NCBI GenBank assembly: GCA_958510875.1 | Contig: OY294069.1 | Location: 181,581,112 to 181,645,111, forward strand | Direction: 5' to 3' | Length of the DNA: 64,000 nucleotides | DNA from: Endomychus coccineus | Taxonomy: Eukaryota; Arthropoda; Insecta; Coleoptera; Endomychidae | In this document: positions 21,420 through 32,740 of the stretch, piece by piece | Layout: each line of letters begins with the position of its first letter | Position numbering within the stretch: the first letter of the stretch is position 1 | Made by a program: the position numbers and the translations under genes | The notes under the pieces: model-generated | Seen by the model: only the letters and a program-made list of their open reading frames with translations | What the model was told of the DNA's origin: nothing | Database searches by the model: none

Positions 21420-22540
21420 CAATTATTATTAGTTAAAAAAAGATTAATGAACAATGAATATCGTTTGAATATAAGTCAGCAAATTTAGAAAATTTTCTAC
21501 TGGATATAATTAATTTATATTTTCACAAATTTTTAATAATTCAGTAATACATCATTTTTGATGTATATTTAATTATTAGTTAAAAAAGATTAAAGAACAA
21601 TGGATATCTTTTGAATATGATTCAGCAAATTTAGAAAATTTTCGAATGAATATAATTAATTAATTAGAATGATCTTTTACCCAAAAATTAAATATAAAAT
21701 AAATTCAGATCATAATGAATTAATATTTTCACTAATTTTTATTATTCAAATTATGCATCATTTGAACATAAGTAAGCACATTTAGAAAAAATTTTAAATG
21801 AATATAATTAATTAATTAGAATGACTTTTTACTCAAAATTAAATTTAAAATAAATTTTGATCATAATGAATTAATATTTTCACTAATTTTTATTAATTCA
21901 ATTATACATAATTTTTGATGTACAGTTAATTATTAGTTAAAAAAAGATTAAAGAACAATGAATATCGTTTGAATATAAGTCAGCAAATTTAGAAAATTTC
22001 CAAATGAATATAATTAATTAATTAGAAATTTTACCCAAAAATTAAATATAAAATAAATTCAGATCATAATGAATTAATATTTTCACAAATTTTTATCATT
22101 TCAATTATACATCATTTTTGATGTATAGTTAATTATCACTTAAAAAAGATTAAAGAACGATGAACATCGTTTGAATATAAGAACATTTAGAAAAATTTTT
22201 AAATGAATATAATTAATTAATTAGAATGACCTTTTACCCAAAAATAAATTTAGATCATAATGAATTTATATTTTCAATAATTTTTATTAATTCAATTATA
22301 CATAATTTTTGATGTATAGTTAATTATTAGTTAAAAAAAGATTAAAGAACAATGAATATCGTTTGAATATAAGTCAGCAAATTTAGAAAATTTCCAAATG
22401 AATATATTTAAAAAATTAGAATGACCTTTTATCCAAAAATTAAATATAAAATAAATTTAGATCATAATTAATTAATATTTGCACTAATTTTTATTAATTC
22501 AATTATATATCATTTTTGATGTATAATTAATAATTACATT
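21420..22540. repeat. Degenerate ~190 bp tandem repeat, about six units
   Basis: The block AGTTAAAAAAAGATTAA, GAACAATGAATATCGTTTGA, ATATAAGTCAGCAAATTTAG recurs at about 21431, 21578, 21934, 22137 and 22328, with a more degenerate unit near 21760. Each is followed by AATGAATATAATTAATTAAT and an ATCATTTTTGATGTATA block. Unit lengths vary from about 150 to 205 bp through indels. Confidence 0.75.
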
Positions 22541-22555
22541 TTTCAATTTAAATAA

Positions 22556-23340
22556 AAAATACGTTATTTAATATTTTTAACTTTAGAGATACATTGATAA
22601 GAGATTCACTAAATCTTGCATTTTTCGAAAATAAAAGAATTTTAAATTGAAATCAATAAAATTAAACACGATCATTTTTATGATTTAGGTTCTTATGAAG
22701 AAAATAATCAATTAACAGTGAACTGGTGATTTTTTTTTATTCACTTGAAATAGAATCAGCGATGATAGGTTTAAAAAAAACATAATTTCTCAAGACCCTG
22801 ATGAATGATTTTGGAAATCATTTTGTTTAATTGAAGTATTGATTCAAAAAATGAATAAATAGCTAAATACAAAAATTGCTGAATTTTTCAATTCAAATTA
22901 TATCTAATATTTCGTTTTTTAATCTTATAAACGAATTAATTTTAAAGAAACATTAATAAGAGATTCACTAAATCTTGCAGTTTTCGGAATTGGAAAAATT
23001 TTAAATTGAAATCAATAAAATTAAACACGATCGCATTTAAAAAAAATCACAAATTCACTGTTGATTTATTATTTTTTTCATAAGAACCTATATGAAAAAA
23101 ATTAAACACGATCGCTTTTACGATTTAGGTTCTTATGAAAAACATAATTAATTACCAGTGAATTTGTGAATTTTTTTAATTCTTTTGAATTAAAATCAGC
23201 GATGATAGGTTTAAAAAAAAACATAATTTCTCAAGACCCTGATGAATGATTTTGGAAATCATTTTTTTATTGAAGTTTTGATTAAAAAAATAAAAAATAG
23301 CTGAATACAAAAATTGCTGAATTTCTCAATTCAAGTAAGT
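22556..23340. repeat. Duplicated ~380 bp AT-rich block
   Basis: GAGATTCACTAAATCTTGCA occurs near 22602 and 22969. AGCGATGATAGGTTTAAAAA and TCTCAAGACCCTGATGAATG occur near 22760 and 23200. The second copy contains an extra internal duplication around AAATTAAACACGATCGC. No coding content. Confidence 0.7.
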
Positions 23341-23690
23341 TATATCCAAAATTTCGTTTTTTAATTTTGTCAACAAAATCCACTAATCAATGTATTATTA
23401 TTTCTTTTTAATCATATAATGGTGTATGATTTGGGCACGATATACCAAAAAATGTCAATTTAGCGTGATGGACAAGAAAATATGTCAATATCGACAAACA
23501 TAAATTGGACTATCCACGATGTGCTAAATAAATTAAGAAAAACCTACCAATTTAGTTAAAAATTATAAATATCAATTGACATTTTAATAAGCGCAACAGC
23601 CTGTATACGATAATTTAAGTACCTCATTTATTGACGGAATTTCATTAACCAAATGGGAACACGTGTTTTCTACTCACTCATTCACAAGAG
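23341..23690. other. Polycomb 3' flank
   Basis: TTTATT at 23627-23632 is AATAAA on the minus strand, about 60 bp past the Polycomb stop, and is a plausible poly(A) signal. Nothing else is seen. Confidence 0.4.
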
Positions 23691-26327
23691 TCACAGAACG
23701 TCGCTAGAATGGCTGCCCTCGTCCCGTTCCTTGAAGAACCCCTTCTCCGTTTTGCACTCGCGTATCGTGACCGTTTTCAAATTAACCGTAACGTCCGTGA
23801 TAAAAACCTGATCGGCCACTGGATTCCTGGCCAACCAATACTCGCTACCGGGACTCGTCAGTACCGGTAGATCAGGGGGGGAAGTCCCCGTGTTATGTCC
23901 GTTGACCGTGGTCGGTTTGACGATGTTGGCCGCGGCGGCCGACGCTTCGCTACCGCCGCCGGTTTCGGGGGCGGCGGCTTTTGCCGTTTTGTCGTTTTTT
24001 TTGCCGGGCGGCGGCGGTTCTTGTTGACGTTTGTCGTCGGTACGCGACGCCACCGGTTTCGGCGAGGCTGGTTCTTTGGTGGGCGAGTGCGGGAGGGTGG
24101 CGTCCGACGGGTTCGGTCTCTTGTCCGTGCTGGTTCTGGGAGCGGTGGCCGTTAATACTGCGGGACTTGTGGACGGGGGTATGGCCGACGTGGCGGTGTC
24201 TTCTTCCGTTTTGACTTGACGACCGTTGGTCCTATTCAACGGAGAACTTGTTTGTTTGTCGGATGACACTTTCTGGGACTGAAAAATACGATTACTCAAC
24301 CAGTTTCAATTGCACAAATTGTTGTAAAATTAATATCCTACCCGCTACGCCAGTCGACTTTTAAGCATCTGCTAAAGTTGAAAGAAACTTGAACGAATCG
24401 AAAATATAAAGCAAGAACGACCATAGAATGTGTATATAAGTAATTTAAACGTTTTATTTTGATAGTAAAAGGAAAAATCAATTGTTTGTCGGGGGACACT
24501 GTATGATATTGAGAAAAAAAAACGATTATGAACAATTTATAAAGTTTTTATAGTAAAAAAATTCCGGTAACGTTAAATATCCTACCCGCTAAGCCAGTCG
24601 ACTTTTCCGCATCTGCTGAAGCCGAAAGAAACTTGAACGAATCGAAAATATAAAGCAAGAATGACCATAGAATGTGTATATAAGTAATTTAAATGTTTTA
24701 TTTTGATAGTAAAAGGAAAAATCAATTGTTTATCGGGGGAACACTGTATGTGATTGAAAAGAAAACGATCAAGAACGATTTATAAAGATTTTAAAAGAAA
24801 AATTCCGGTAACGTTAAATATCCTACCCGCTACGCCAGTCGACTTTTCTTATTATTGCAAAATTTCGTGTAATTCTACGCAAATCAAAAAAAGAACGTGA
24901 ATAAATCGAAAATATAAGGCACTCCAGCAGTGATATCAAAAACGAACGAACCAAATGTTACTTTGAACTGATAGAAAGTTAAATAAAAATACTGACCTTA
25001 TTGGGTGGGGGGGCCGGACTTGTAGGACTGCTTGTCGTGATTGTAACACCGATCTTTCCACTCTCCTTAGACAGAACCTCGGCCTTGCGTTTCGTTCCCG
25101 ACAGCTCTAGCCGTGCCAAAATCGGCCTTCTATCTTCGCTACTGGAACTGTTCGAATTTTCATTGTCTTCGATATTTTCGGTCTCTTTGGGCAAGGTCAA
25201 ATCTTCGGAAGCCGCCGTCGTCTCGTCTTCGCCTACGCTTTGCGTGTCGCTTTTGGGCGGACTTTTGGTAGACGGCGCGGCTTGACTCTCGTCTTGACTT
25301 TCTTCATCGGTGACTCGATGAATTTCATCTTCGGTTTCGACGTGCTTTTGTCTTTCTACGTGTTTCTCTTTCTTCTTGGGTCCCCGTTTATGTGATGTGC
25401 CGTCGTTTCTTTGAGATCTTTCATAAAGGTCGATCAAACGACAATCTAAAATGTTTATTTCAGGTTCCCATGTGTTGAATTTTTGGCTCCAGCCTTTCCA
25501 TTTAACAAAATATTCCACAACACCCTAAAAAATATCAATAATAGTGTGTCAATTTGCTCTACTTCAAACACAAGGAATATTTCAATCCTGATAATCGCCT
25601 CTATAGCTATAAATACATATGGTCTTTAGGCAAGCCGAGACTGACTTAATATCAATTTGGAAAGCTGCGAATCTTATGTACAAACTCATACGAGTAATTT
25701 TTTTGCAAACAAAATTAATCTGTACACAGAATTTTCTATAGAGTGAAAAATTTTAATATATGATTAAATGAACGAAACCATTAAACATACATGAATTATC
25801 TCAAAGCATGTATAATGCTTCATAAGATATATATTATTCAATCAATCCTACAATACATAAGCCTGGTTCCAATGAGAGCCAATTCTGATGTTATATTCAT
25901 ATTTGTATAAGCCGTTGAATACAGTTTACAATGCAAATGACAAAACATGGTCCATTTTCTATATGATAGTTCGTCCAAAACCAAACTCATAAATGATTTA
26001 GCATAGAAATGTGATAAACCACCAGCCCACTTGTAAGTTTGAGAAAATGTATTCCCAAAGAGTAGTAAACAAACAGTAGAATGCTAAAAACAAAAACCAG
26101 CCAGGAGTAAATATTAAAATTTTCAGTAACATTCACATTGGGTTTTGATTTGAAATAAGCATTGTATAAATTAACAATCTTATATGAGACAATTATTTTG
26201 TAGAGTTTAGAGCACCGATGATTTCGATAGTTTGGCAAAAGTAAACAAATCAACTAACCTTCCGTACTCTCTTTTTCATAATCCTCTCGGCGGCATACAC
26301 TCGATCTCCCAGCCCAAGTTGCTCCAT
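23691..26327 (-). CDS. Pc: Polycomb (Pc), three exons, complete
   Basis: Polycomb is the PRC1 subunit that reads H3K27me3 and holds genes silent. Exon 1 is 26327-26259 ([20 protein letters not shown] and VRK), exon 2 is 25524-24997 and exon 3 is 24278-23691. All joins are phase 0 with GT/AG borders, giving 394 aa, close to the fly protein. The chromodomain spans residues 9-61, with the methyl-lysine cage aromatics at Y11, W32 and W35 ([20 protein letters not shown]). A long low-complexity, charged and Pro/Thr-rich middle follows. The C-terminal repressor (Pc) box near the end reads [20 protein letters not shown] and EKGFF, diagnostic of Pc over HP1. Exon 3 is GC-rich against its surroundings. 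Intron 2 contains copies of the ~240 bp satellite. The gene lies head to head with CHMP3. Confidence 0.92.
24303..24880. repeat. ~240 bp satellite units inside Polycomb intron 2
   Basis: TATCCTACCCGCTACGCCAG-type starts occur near 24334, 24577 and 24819, each followed by GAACGAATCGAAAATATAAA and CATAGAATGTGTATATAAGT. The array ends in CGACTTTTCTTATTATTGCA, the same right boundary as the larger array at 29246-31995. The units are more diverged than those in the large array. Confidence 0.85.
25525..26258 (-). other. Polycomb intron 1
   Basis: Phase-0 intron of 734 bp splitting the chromodomain after residue 23 (VRK). AT-rich, no further feature recognised. Confidence 0.7.
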
Positions 26328-27455
26328 TGTTTATGATAAGTTATGCAAATTTTACGCACTATACTACAAGATCTGTAGGTCCTTAGTAATTTCTATGTAA
26401 CACAAACCCTACATACTCTTACACGAGGAAGCGTACTTTGTATAATAATAGTCATTTTTTTGGATACAAAGTATTTCGTACAAAATAGAGTAAATGGTTT
26501 ATACAGCCTCACTATTATAAAGACACCAAGGTTGTTAATAATTCCGACATGTTTGGAGTTGTAAAACACCACAGAACACATAACAACAAATTCGTCAGTG
26601 GGTTTCCATTATGCTGCTATGTTGTTTGACTGGACAGCCATCTGTCACCGAATTTTCGACATTTTGTTGAAGAACAATAATTATTCATCTTCAAATAACT
26701 CATGATTCGGGCGATTTATCACGCACAATTAATTAGGAAACGATCACATCGTTCCAGGAACATCCCTCAACAATTCAATGTTTCAAACAATGCTCGTTTA
26801 TAGGAGCAAAACACCGGCAATTCTCTTAGGACAAAAATTTAACTCGTCTTTTGTTGGTTCGAAATCACGAAATCGCAGCTGCTCGCTGCTCCAAGAAGTA
26901 GTCGAACTAAATATAGATACAGTATACAGTAAATCCATGAACATTTAGGCTCTCGTTGATAGATGTAGCTAGTGTGCCATGGAACCCTGTTTTAACTACA
27001 ATTACAGGGATCTTTAAGCTCATTTTATATTCAAAGATTCAGTTCATAGTGAAAAATCTTATATGGAACCCGCTATTATATTCAACGAATTTACCACTTC
27101 TTCACAGCTTAACATGAACTTTGATAATGTTTGAATTATATCGAAAATGTTAAGATATATGACATAAACCAGAACTGCTTCAATTTTTTATTCATGTATG
27201 AAATGTAATAGTACCTTAGACCATCTCAAATCAGTAACTTCAGGCAGCTTAATGGGCTTTGCTACCACTCAGTTCTGTGGCTACTACAAAGCGGAATTAA
27301 ACTCAGAATCAGAGAAAAGGTGCCAAGAAACGGCTATTATATTCTGTGATTGTCACTGACAGACTTCAGATTGTATCGACAAATGAATTGTGTTTCATGG
27401 GTAATTCATTAGTTGTGATATCGAATTAGTTTAAAATTATAGTTATATAGACAGA
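26328..27455. promoter_or_regulatory. Shared upstream region of Polycomb and CHMP3
   Basis: The two ATGs are 1.1 kb apart and point away from each other, so both promoters must lie here. No TATA box or bound motif could be assigned confidently. Confidence 0.5.
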
Positions 27456-28787
27456 ATGGGTTTGTTTGGAAAAAGTCCAGAAAGGAATCCCAAAGATTTG
27501 GTAAATATTCGGCCTCGTATCATGAACATGATTTCTAATTAGATTACGATTGTTAAAGGTTACGGAATGGAATCATAAATTGCGAAAAGAGGGCTATCAG
27601 TTGGAGAGACAAATAAAAGGTATTTGTAATTCTTTGACAGGTTAAAGTACATCAAATTATCATATGTGGTTTGCCTTAGCAATTCAGAGAGAAGAAGATA
27701 AAGTTAAGAAAACATTGAAGGAAGCAGCAAGGAAAAATGATAAAGACACCTGTCTTATATTAGCAAAGGAGGTGTTGAGGTCAAGAAAAGCCATTAATAA
27801 GATATACACTTCTAAAGCACATATTAATTCGGTAATGTTGCAGATGAAGAATCAGTTAGGTGAGTGAAATTGTGTGGGTGTGTTTGTGAATCACTTTTAG
27901 TAGGTGACAGCAGTAAACACCATAGAGGTGTGTGGAAGATGGGCATTTTATTATTTATTGCACATTTATATATTGACGGATTTAGTTTCATGAAAATAGA
28001 TAGTTGCAAGTGTAATAATATTACAAAAATATACCAGAGCCATTTGAAAAACATACCAGTGCAATTTAAAAATAATTTATATTGTTGCTAAATCATGTTA
28101 CTCTATGAAATGAAATTGCACGAAATAACAGTTTGAGAAATGTTTAGGTTAGGTTTATCTAATGGAAAAAAATTAATTTCCAGGGAAAGTGAAGGAAACA
28201 ATTGTTGGGAAAGTACTGTCTTTGTAATATTTGTTTGTAGGTTTTGGTGAAAATAGTCACTTTTATGTTTTAAATCAATAAAAATGAAACTTTTAATAGT
28301 TTAATAGTTAATAGTTTGACAATTACGTTCAAGTCCCACATATAGGGACCTAATTTGAAAAGAGTTGAAGGTTTTTTTATTGGTTTCCACTCCGATTTTA
28401 GCGACTCTCCGAGTAGCCGGAGCGCTCTCGAAATCGACGGAAGTGATGCAAGCGATGCAACGCCTCATCAAAGTGCCGGAAGTGGCTCAAACGATGCAAG
28501 AAATGTCGAAGGAAATGATGAAGGCGGGCATCATCGAAGAAATGCTTGACGAAACGATGGACGATATGGACGATACCGAGGAATTGGAAGAAGCGGCGCA
28601 GACCGAAGTGGACAAGGTGCTGTGGGAACTGACCGAAGGCAAACTGGGCGAAGCGCCGGCTCCGCCGACCACGGAAACCGGTACCGTCGAGCCCGTACCC
28701 ACGACACCTTCGCGTGTGGATCTGCCCGATCCGGACGAGGAAGTGGACGAGATGCAGAGCCGATTGGCCAGTTTGAAATCATCGTAA
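27456..28787 (+). CDS. CHMP3: CHMP3 / Vps24, ESCRT-III subunit
   Basis: CHMP3 polymerises with other ESCRT-III proteins on endosomal, midbody and other membranes to drive scission, and helps recruit Vps4. Four exons join in phase: 27456-27500 (MGLFGKSPERNPKDL), 27559-27619 (VTEWNHKLRKEGYQLERQIK), 27680-27859 (AIQREEDKVKKTLKEAARKN through MKNQL) and 28402-28787 (ATLRVAGALSKSTEVMQAMQ to LASLKSS). The product is 223 aa against 222 in human. The basic helical hairpin is N-terminal. The C-terminus has the acidic autoinhibitory region and an MIM1 motif (EVDEMQSRLASLK) for Vps4 and deubiquitinase MIT domains. The last exon is GC-rich compared with the introns. The neighbouring satellite begins about 460 bp after the stop. 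Confidence 0.92.
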
Positions 28788-28985
28788 GCCTTATTATACG
28801 CTAATCGACGTTATACTTTTACCTGCTTCTGTATTTTGGCCTGTGTGATATTTGAATGAATGTATTGTTTGTTTTAGAAATTTTTTTTATTTTGTATCGT
28901 CCCGAGATATCGTTATTCAAGATCAATGATATTATTTCCAGTTCAGATCGTCGATGATGTTTTTTTCTTGTCATTTTGGCCGGTA

Positions 28986-29077
28986 AAGTTGTAGACTTCA
29001 GTAAAAAACGCAAGGGATTCGTTTGTAGCGCTCCTGGCGGGCGCTTGCATTTGAGCCCCCCAAATTTAAACTTGACC
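28986..29077 (+). repeat. Dispersed repeat, copy 1 (inverted mate at 33785-33872)
   Basis: CAGTAAAAAACGCAAGGGA, TCCTGGCGGGCGCTTGCATT and CCAAATTTAA recur in the same order, inverted, at 33785-33872. Roughly three quarters of positions agree by eye. No coding content, type unknown. Confidence 0.5.
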
Positions 29078-29094
29078 TTCAATAATTAACAAAT

Positions 29095-29245
29095 TATATA
29101 ATATGCCTTCTCAATTTGCAATAAAACCCGTTTATAGATTCAAGAACAAGCCAAAAGTTTGACAGGATACTAATTTGTTATAAAGATCATTTTTCCCATA
29201 TAAAGAGAAATAATAGTGAAAAATGAGCAATAACCAGTTATTTAA
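29095..29245 (+). pseudogene. Penelope-like element GIY-YIG region relic
   Basis: Nucleotides resemble 12980-13180. CAATTTGCAATAAAACCCGT (FAIKPVYR) and, after a deletion, TATAAAGATCATTTTTCCCA (YKEHFAH-like) follow the same order as in the better PLE copy. The GIY-YIG core itself is deleted. It abuts the satellite array. Confidence 0.55.
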
Positions 29246-31995
29246 AAATCAATTGTTTGTCAGGGCACTGTATGATATTGGAAAAAAAAGATTATGAACG
29301 ATTTATGAAGTTTCTATAGCGAAAATTCCGGTAACGATAAATATCCTACCCGCTACGCCAGTCGACTTTTCCGCATCGGCTGAAGCCGAAAGAAACTTGA
29401 ACGAATCGAAAATATAAAGCAAGAACGACCATAGAATGTGTATATAAGCAACTTAAACATTTTATTTTGATATTTAAAAGAAAAATCAATTGTTTATCGG
29501 GGGAACACTGTATGTGATTGAAAAAAAAAACGATCAAGAACGATTTATAAAGATTTTAAAGGAAAAATTCCGGTAACGATAAATATCCTACCCGCTACGC
29601 CAGTCGACTTTTCCGCATCGGCTGAAGCCGAAAGAAACATGAACGAATCGAAAATATAAAGCAAGAACGACCATAGAATGTGTATATAAGCAACTTAAAC
29701 ATTTTATTTTGATATTTAAAAGAAAAATCAATTGTTTATCGGGGGAACACTGTATGTGATTGAAAAAAAAACGATCAAGAACGATTTATAAAGATTTTAA
29801 AGGAAAAATTCCGGTAACGATAAATATCCTACCCGCTACGCCAGTCGACTTTTCCGCATCGGCTGAAGCCGAAAGAAACATGAACGAATCGAAAATATAA
29901 AGCAAGAACGACCATAGAATGTGTATATAAGCAACTTAAACATTTTATTTTGATAGTTAGAAGAAAAATCAATTGTTTATCGGGGGAACACTGTATGTGA
30001 TTGACAAAAAAACGATCAAGAACGATTTATAAAGATTTTAAAGGAAAAATTCCGGTAACGTTAAATATCCTACCCGCTACGCCAGTCGACTTTTCCGCAT
30101 CGGCTGAAGCCGAAAGAAACTTGAACGAATCGAAAATATAAAGCAAGAACGACCATAGAATGTGTATATAAGCAACTTATACATTTTATTTTGATATTTA
30201 AAAGAAAAATCAATTGTTTATCGGGGGAACACTGTATGTGATTGAAAAAAAACTATCAAGAACGATTTATAAAGACTTTAAAGGAAAAATTCCGGTAACG
30301 ATAAATATCCTACCCGCTACGCCAGTCTTGAACGAACGCCAAACTTGAACGAATCGAAAATATAAAGCAAGAACGACCATAGAATGTGTATATAAGCAAC
30401 TTAAACATTTTATTTTGATATTTAAAAGAAAAATCAATTGTTTATCGGGGGAACACTGTATGTGATTGAAAAAAAAACGATCAAGAACGATTTATAAAGA
30501 TTTTAAAGGAAAAATTCCGGTAACGATAAATATCCTACCCGCTACGCCAGTCGACTTTTCCGCATCGGCTGAAGCCGAAAGAAACATGAACGAATCGAAA
30601 ATATAAAGCAAGAACGACCATAGAATGTGTATATAAGCAACTTAAACATTTTATTTTGATAGTTAAAAGAAAAATCAATTGTTTATCGGGGGAACACTGT
30701 ATGTGATTGAAAAAAAACTATCAAGAACGATTTATAAAGATTTTAAAGGAAAAATTCCGGTAACGTTAAATATCCTACCCGCTACGCCAGTCGACTTTTC
30801 CGCATCGGCTGAAGCCGAAAGAAACTTGAACGAATCGAAAATATAAAGCAAGAACGACCATAGAATGTGTATATAAGCAACTTATACATTTTATTTTGAT
30901 ATTTAAAAGAAAAATCAATTGTTTATCGGGGGAACACTGTATGTGATTGAAAAAAAACTATCAAGAACGATTTATAAAGACTTTAAAGGAAAAATTCCGG
31001 TAACGATAAATATCCTACCCGCTACGCCAGTCTTGAACGAACGCCAAACTTGAACGAATCGAAAATATAAAGCAAGAACGACCATAGAATGTGTATATAA
31101 GCAACTTAAACATTTTATTTTGATAGTTAAAAGAAAAATCAATTGTTTATCGGGGGAACACTGTATGTGATTGAAAAAAAACTATCAAGAACGATTTATA
31201 AAGATTTTAAAGGAAAAATTCCGGTAACGTTAAATATCCTACCCGCTACGCCAGTCGACTTTTCCGCATCGGCTGAAGCCGAAAGAAACTTGAACGAATC
31301 GAAAATATAAAGCAAGAACGACCATAGAATGTGTATATAAGCAACTTATACATTTTATTTTGATATTTAAAAGAAAAATCAATTGTTTATCGGGGGAACA
31401 CTGTATGTGATTGAAAAAAAACTATCAAGAACGATTTATAAAGACTTTAAAGGAAAAATTCCGGTAACGATAAATATCCTACCCGCTACGCCAGTCTTGA
31501 ACGAACGCCAAACTTGAACGAATCGAAAATATAAAGCAAGAACGACCATAGAATGTGTATATAAGCAACTTAAACATTTTATTTTGATATTTAAAAGAAA
31601 AATCAATTGTTTATCGGGGGAACACTGTATGTGATTGAAAAAAAAACGATCAAGAACGATTTATAAAGATTTTAAAGGAAAAATTCCGGTAACGATAAAT
31701 ATCCTACCCGCTACGCCAGTCGACTTTTCCGCATCGGCTGAAGCCGAAAGAAACATGAACGAATCGAAAATATAAAGCAAGAACGACCATAGAATGTGTA
31801 TATAAGCAACTTAAACATTTTATTTTGATAGTTAAAAGAAAAATCAATTGTTTATCGGGGGAACACTGTATGTGATTGAAAAAAAACTATCAAGAACGAT
31901 TTATAAAGATTTTAAAGGAAAAATTCCGGTAACGTTAAATATCCTACCCGCTACGCCAGTCGACTTTTCTTATTATTGCAAAGTTTCGTGTAATT
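29246..31995. repeat. ~240 bp satellite array, about 11-12 units
   Basis: TATCCTACCCGCTACGCCAG starts at about 29342, 29584, 29825, 30066, 30306, 30531, 30771, 31011, 31235, 31475, 31700 and 31940. Most units are 240-242 bp. Three (starting 30306, 31011, 31475) are about 225 bp because GACTTTTCCGCATCGGCTGA and neighbouring bases are replaced by TTGAACGAACGCCAA. Long and short units alternate in blocks, a higher-order pattern made by unequal exchange. The right boundary (CTTATTATTGCAAAGTTTCG) matches that of the Polycomb-intron array. Confidence 0.9.
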
Positions 31996-32740
31996 TACGT
32001 AATGGTACTTTAGTCCATAGAAATTAGACAACAAAAGGCCAATTTTCAGAAATCAAGGAAACATTTTGCATTTATAGATAAAAATGTATTATGGGACATC
32101 CGAAATCGAGTGCCCCCAACGCGTCCTCCAGGTAGGTGGGGAACATTTATACAACTATATTAAAAATGTTTTTTTTTCGCAATATATCGTTTCCTTTGCG
32201 TTTTTAGAAAAAATCGTAAGAATGAAAAAGTGTCGATTTACAGGAGACCTTATTGTGAAAAAATGAAAAATTGTTCTCCGAAAGTTGCGAAAAATCCCAA
32301 ATATATAATAATTTTAATACTTTTTATCACTGATTACGAAATATCTCGTTTCCTTCGCCATTTTGGCGAAAATCGCAAGAATGAAAAAGTGTTCAGAATT
32401 TAACAATACATAGCTATTGCAGTATAGAATTTCCCAAGAATTTTCCGGAAAACGAAACTGAATCGTCAAAATATGCATGGTAAGATGTACTTTTTTTTCC
32501 AAAATGCTGAATTAAATTTTTTGAAAAAAAATACAGGAATAAAAAAATGTTTGGAATGCCATTTTACATGAGACCAAACTATAAAAGCTCCAAAAATCGT
32601 GAAAATCATCTAGTAATATCCATGTATAATAAATTAACTTATTCAAGTATCTATCCTTTACAACAAATTCTGATTATTCGAAATACGTTTTCCTCACATA
32701 TTTTGATACTGTAAATGAAAGAATTGCGGACATTTTATCG
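31996..32740. repeat. Degenerate ~160-200 bp tandem block
   Basis: CGTTTCCTT(T/C)GC..TTT and AATCG(T/C)AAGAATGAAAAA plus GTGT recur near 32190 and 32350, with weaker versions near 32500 and 32690. CATTTTACATGAGACC near 32568 echoes TTTACAGGAGACC near 32236. No gene is seen in this block. Confidence 0.5.

Noticed and set aside
23895..24219. Open frames on the plus strand rich in Gly, Arg and Phe
   Set aside because: They are antisense to the GC-rich third exon of Polycomb; no independent domain or start context.
25001..25285. Plus-strand open frame opposite Polycomb exon 2
   Set aside because: Shadow of the charged low-complexity middle of Polycomb.
28487..28804. Several open frames overlapping the last CHMP3 exon
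   Set aside because: Other-frame shadows of a GC-rich coding exon.
29246..31995. CRISPR-like array
   Set aside because: Whole ~240 bp units repeat without unique spacers; the genome is eukaryotic.
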